The position numbers and the translations under genes were made by a program. From Closterium sp. Naga37s-1 (lineage: Eukaryota; Streptophyta; Zygnematophyceae; Desmidiales; Closteriaceae), in contig CANJKZ010001023.1 of NCBI GenBank assembly GCA_947471745.1, positions 682,001 through 746,000 of the forward strand: DNA of 64,000 bases. Reading direction: 5' to 3'. The notes under the pieces were generated by a model, which made no database searches, had not been told where the DNA came from, and was given only the letters and a program-made list of their open reading frames with translations. Shown in pieces: positions 60,370 through 64,000 of this stretch. The stretch's first letter is position 1, and each line of letters opens with the position of its first letter.

Positions 60370-63205
60370 TCATACTGTAGCCGGCCGCTGTGGTAGCAAC
60401 AGATTGTAAAAAGCATCGCGGACGAAAAAATCGGCCCCACCGTCCGTCTTGGCCTTTCGCCAAGCAACCCATCCACCGCTCCTTATCGCCTTCAAATCCT
60501 CCCCACCGGTATAATGCGGGTCGAGAATCAGGAATGCGCACTCCCCCGTCTCCTCGTCATAGTCTACACCTAATAGAGTGTATGCGAGAACCCCGCCTCC
60601 TATCATTACCGGGGTGCCTTGGGTGGAAAAATGGTGGGCTAGTTGCCGGCCATTAGAGGGCATATCTGCTCCGGATGAGACTGTGAGGACTTTACATGTG
60701 ACCTGGTGGGGGCCGGTAGGGGAGGAGAGGGGGGATGAGGAAAGAGGGGTGCAAGAATGGGGTATGACTTCGGTGGTGAGTGGTAGGCTAGTCACGTGAT
60801 ATGAGTAACTTCTTGAGACATCTCAAAAAAAGTTACTCACATCGAATGGGGTATGACTTCAGTGGTGAGTGGTAGGCTAGTTGCTGGCCCAAAGAGTACA
60901 TGTCTACTCACCCACTTCCCACCATTGTTCCCCCTCTCTCCCCCTCCTCCGACCTGCTCCTCCCCTCTACCCCCCCACTCACCCCCAGCAGGTGATCCAG
61001 GATGAAGCTCAGCTCTACACCGATCCTATGCCATCCGCTCACCCACTTCCCACCGGCATCCCACCAATTGGCTCCTACCCGTCCCCCCCAACCCCGACTC
61101 ACCTTGAGCAGGTGATCCAGGATGAAGCTCAGCTCTATCACACCGATCTTCTGCGCTAAACTCACCCACTTCCCACCAACCCGCATTGCCCTCCCCTAAC
61201 GTTCTGCCCTCTCCCCCCCCCCTCCCCCCTCCCCCCCTCTCCCCGACTCACCCCCAGCAGGTGGTCAAGAATGAAGCTGAGCTCAGTGGCGCCGATCCAC
61301 TGCCCTGCTCTCTCCCACTTCCCACTATTGTCCCTCTCCCCCAGCAGCTCACCCCCACAACCCAACCCCCAGCAGCTCACCCCCACAACCCAACCCCCAG
61401 CAGCTCACCCCCACAACCCAACACCCCCAATCTCACCCCCAGCAGGTGGTCGAGAATGAAGCTGAGCTCGATGGCGCCGATCCACTGGCTCGACCCCACA
61501 AACGCCGCGTCCTTGTCCCCTATTTCCACCAGCGCCTCCTGAATGCGCCTGGGGGCGTGGGGGGAAGGGGAACAGGCGCGAGACGGCGGGTGAAAATGGG
61601 GGAAGAGGCGCAAGGGGTGATCCAGGATGAAGCTGAGCTCGATCTCACCGATCCACTGGCTGGACCCCACAAACGCCGCGTCCTTGTCGCCTATCTCCAC
61701 CAGCGCCTGCTGAATGCGCCTGGGGGGCATGGGACGGGTGAGAGAAAGGGGAGAGGAGGAAGAGAGTGGAAAGGGAAGGGAAGAGGGGAATAATACTTCC
61801 ATGGCTCCTTGAATCCACTGGTAGGAATTTGAGATGGTTGGCCCTGAAGACCGTGTTTTTTGAGAATTCTCAAAAAACACGCTCTGATGGTTGGCCCTGA
61901 AGACTTATGTGAGCGGCAGTTAGAAAGATACTTTTAGCAAAGGAAGACAGTGATACTCTCTGTGTGTTGTCCCCTGCTTAAAGTGCCAAGAACTTGAGGA
62001 ACTCTCAACAGGGGAATAACACTTTCGTGGCTCCTTGAATTCATTGGTCGAGAGTTGAGATGCTTTGTGAGCCAATGGACGTATCAAGGCTTTGTGCGTG
62101 CAGGCAGGCACAGCGATTGAGGTGAACTGCTGAATGCAGTTTGACTGAGGCATCTAAAAACATGATGCTTCTGCGTGTAGAGAGGGTGTTTTCGATTGAG
62201 ACGTCTCAAAAACACCCTCTCTACACGTTTGATTGAGGCATCTAAAAACATGATGCTTCTGTGAGCTGGCAGGCTGTGTGCGTGCGGTGCACCTGTGCTG
62301 TGGTGTGGCTCAGCATGGCGAGTGAAGTGTACTGCTGAGTGCGCTTTGAGCAGTTTCAACGCTTGGTTTACCTGTGGGTTGGCACGGGTAGTGATGTGTA
62401 TTGCTGAATGCGGAACCACGATACGATGGTCTGCAGAGAGCGATAGGCGCAGCCCCACCCCTGTACGGCAGCACGCAGAAAGCCAGGGATTAAGCAGAGG
62501 TGAAGCAAAGAAGAATGGAGAGGGAAAGGGTGAAGTGAAGGGAGAGGAAAGATGAGAAGACAGAGTTGAAGTACTGAAATTTGAAACGAGTGGGGGAAGA
62601 GAGGTGTGGATATGAAAAATTGCGGAGGTTGGGAGACAAGGAGAGGTGGAGGGAAGGAGGGAGGGCCAAAAGGTGAAAAGGATGAGGAAAATAGGAGTGA
62701 AGGGTGAAGACAAGAGTGGAAATCGAGCAGAGAGTAGTGAAGGGTAAGGGAAGCAAACTCATGCCTTTTGAGTCAACTAGAGAAACACGCGAGGAAAATA
62801 AATTGAGAGCAGTGAAGGGTAATAAAGTAAAACTCACGCTGTCATCGATCCTGTCTTGCATGTAGTGGTAATACTCGTATGAGCCCTGCACTAGGTACTG
62901 TTTAGACCCTGCGTAGAAGGGGAGGGAGAGATGGTGAGAGAAGGGAGTGAAGAAAGAGAGATGAGCAGTTAAGTCTGAAAGAAGTGTGTTTGATTTGATT
63001 TGACTCGTGGAAACAGCTGAACACATGTACACAGAAACAAAGCTTAGAATTACTATACATAAGCATCATAAGCATATACACATATACACATATGTACTTT
63101 CACTCACATATACTATACAGAGATATTCTATATTGAGGATGGATCTTCTACCTGCGGAATGTGGCAGACGAGGAAGGCCCACGTGCACATCCCAGAGACG
63201 CAGAC
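60370..63205 (-). CDS. UFSP2: Ufm1-specific protease (peptidase family C78), 3' part
   Basis: Five in-phase exons of the C-terminal catalytic region: 63205-63152, 62908-62838, 62460-62372, 61548-61437, 60702-60370; the 5' part lies beyond the window. The order of blocks is that of UFSP2: V-H-V-G-L-P, then [24 protein letters not shown] with the catalytic Cys, [19 protein letters not shown].-[15 protein letters not shown], and L-D-P-H-Y-T-G with the catalytic Asp and His, ending L-L-L-P-Q-R-P. The enzyme matures Ufm1 and removes it from targets, usually at the endoplasmic reticulum. All catalytic residues are present. Introns hold exon copies and four palindrome-type hairpins. Confidence 0.93.
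60803..60838. repeat. Hairpin with decayed palindrome core, between direct repeats
   Basis: Arms GAGTAACTT / AAGTTACTC around CTTGAGACATCTCAAAA. TGGGGTATGACTTCGGTGGT..GGCTAGT (about 60758-60792) recurs after it (about 60846-60880) with one substitution. Confidence 0.9.
60975..61310 (-). repeat. Three downstream copies of a Ufm1 protease exon 3' edge
   Basis: The edge encoding [11 protein letters not shown] with GTGAG donor (genuine copy 61437-61490) recurs at about 61253-61300, 61100-61150 and 60981-61025. Each has a usable donor; similarity falls with distance. Confidence 0.88.
61615..61730 (-). repeat. Upstream copy of the whole Ufm1 protease exon, donor lost
   Basis: About 105 bp with an intact CAG acceptor encode [26 protein letters not shown]. 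The 3' side reads ATCACCCCTTGC, with no GT donor where the genuine exon has GGGGTGAG, so the copy at 61437-61548 is the likely functional one. Confidence 0.88.
61833..61904. repeat. 30-bp palindrome between perfect 19-bp direct repeats
   Basis: GATGGTTGGCCCTGAAGAC occurs at 61833-61851 and 61886-61904. Between them lies a 30-bp perfect palindrome (61852-61881): core TTTGAGAATTCTCAAA with arms CGTGTTT / AAACACG, plus CTCT. Confidence 0.94.
62140..62265. repeat. 54-bp hairpin with palindrome core between direct repeats
   Basis: TTTGACTGAGGCATCTAAAA + ACATGATGCTTCTG at about 62139-62172 recurs at about 62228-62261 with one substitution. Between them, 62174-62227 is a hairpin with arms CGTGTAGAGAGGGTGTTT / AAACACCCTCTCTACACG and centre TTGAGACGTCTCAA. 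Confidence 0.93.
62762..62785. repeat. Decayed half palindrome between direct repeats
   Basis: CCTTTTGAGTCAACTAGAGA keeps the left half of the core. GAGAGTAGTGAAGGGTAA on the left (about 62729-62746) recurs on the right as GAGAGCAGTGAAGGGTAA (about 62805-62822). Confidence 0.75.
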
Positions 63206-63283
63206 CTGTCAGAGGCAGAGAGGTGGGAGTGGAGGAGAAAAATACTCAGATCCTAAACCTTAAACCTTGCGAGAAGGGACATC

Positions 63284-64000
63284 AGCAGGCAAGGCAAGGC
63301 ACGGCAAGGAAAGGCAAGGCAAGGCAAGGCACGGCAAGGCACGGCAAGGCAAGGCAAGGCAAGGCACGGCAAGGCACGGCAAGGCAAGGCAAGGCAAGGC
63401 ACCGCAAGGCAAGGCACCGCAAGGCAAGGCACGGCAAGGCAAGGCAAGGCAAGGCACGGCACGGCAAGGCAAGGCAAGGCAAGGCACGGCAAGGCAAGGC
63501 ACGGCAAGGCAAGGCAAGGCAAGGCAAGGCAAGGCACGGCAAGGCAAGGCAAGGCAAGGCAAGGCAAGGCAAGGCAAGGCAAGGCAAGGCACGGCAAGGC
63601 AAGGCAAGGCACGGCAAGGCAAGGCACGGCAAGGCAAGGCACGGCAAGGCAAGGCACGGCAAGGCAAGGCACGGCAAGGCAAGGCACGGCAAGGCAAGGC
63701 AAGGCACGGCAAGGCAAGGCAAGGCACGGCAAGGCAAGGCAAGGCAAGGCACGGCAAGGCAAGGCAAGGCAAGGCACGGCAAGGCACGGCAAGGCAAGGC
63801 AAGGCAAGGCAAGGCACGGCAAGGCAAGGCACGGCAAGGCAAGGCACGGCAAGGCAAGGCAAGGCAAGGCAAGGCACGGCAAGGCAAGGCACGGCAAGGC
63901 AAGCTAAGGCACGGCACGGCACGGCACGGCACGGCAAGGCAAGGCACGGCACGGCAAGGCAAGGCAAGGCAAGGCAAGGCACGGCACGGCAAGGCAAGGC
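63284..64000. repeat. Pentanucleotide AAGGC/ACGGC satellite, runs off the window
   Basis: At least 140 uninterrupted pentamers of GGCAA and GGCAC type, arranged irregularly in runs of one to ten. It lies in or beside an intron upstream of the first visible Ufm1 protease exon. All three minus-strand frames are open for over 200 codons purely because of the repeat (Pro-Cys-Leu-Ala type), which is not evidence for a gene. Confidence 0.96.

Noticed and set aside
22919..62227. Palindromes as residual cloning or adaptor sequence
   Set aside because: Centres contain restriction-like hexamers (GAATTC, GGCGCC, GTCGAC), but they vary between copies, arms extend with local sequence, and several copies and their flanks are clearly mutated with age. 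An artefact remains possible for the perfect cases and should be tested, but it does not fit the decayed ones.
63253..63997. Minus-strand frames of 200-245 codons made of Pro-Cys-Leu-Ala
   Set aside because: Translation of the pentanucleotide satellite; all three frames on that strand are open for the same reason.

Overview
The window is nuclear DNA of a plant-lineage eukaryote. It has spliced genes with GT-AG introns, a Ty1/copia retrotransposon, a U-box receptor-like kinase of the plant USP/coiled-coil/kinase/U-box type, plant-style armadillo proteins, a Ufm1 protease and a tRNA-Ser(AGA). GC-rich codons, very long low-complexity introns and the particular copia family point to a streptophyte green alga, probably a desmid close to Closterium. 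The lineage call is inference; the gene families are read from the sequence.

Layout. 1-6,179: a decayed copia element on +, then an LTR with primer-binding site on -. 7,124-14,413 (-): USP/kinase/U-box gene, 10 exons, every junction in phase. 17,170-20,313 (+): single-exon armadillo protein. 22,758-41,056 (+): about 16 exons encoding a signal peptide, a large Pmp-like beta-helix ectodomain, a Cys-rich module, several membrane spans and a long low-complexity tail. 41,609-41,690 (-): tRNA-Ser. 41,766-48,176 (+): F-box/WD40 gene, 8 exons. 48,734-48,973: Tourist-like MITE. 50,110/50,497-56,030 (+): second armadillo protein, paralogous to the first. 57,226-59,547 (-): FHA-domain protein. 60,370-63,205 (-): 3' part of a Ufm1-specific protease. 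63,284-64,000: pentanucleotide satellite running off the end.

Functional thread. Several genes belong to ubiquitin or ubiquitin-like control (U-box kinase, F-box/WD40, Ufm1 protease), with armadillo scaffolds beside them. Nothing shows that they act together, since this is not an operon-bearing genome.

Two structural signals stand out. (1) Most multi-exon genes carry tandem, partly decayed copies of exon edges together with their splice sites, up to seven copies per exon. (2) A family of short palindromes, TTTGAG-N4-CTCAAA, occurs at least 12 times exactly plus several decayed copies. All lie in introns after 22.9 kb, and nearly all sit between direct repeats of the neighbouring sequence. 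The cleanest cases are 16-bp palindromes inserted exactly between perfect 46-bp or 22-bp direct repeats. I do not recognise this family; it and its link to exon-edge duplication are the best candidates for something undescribed.
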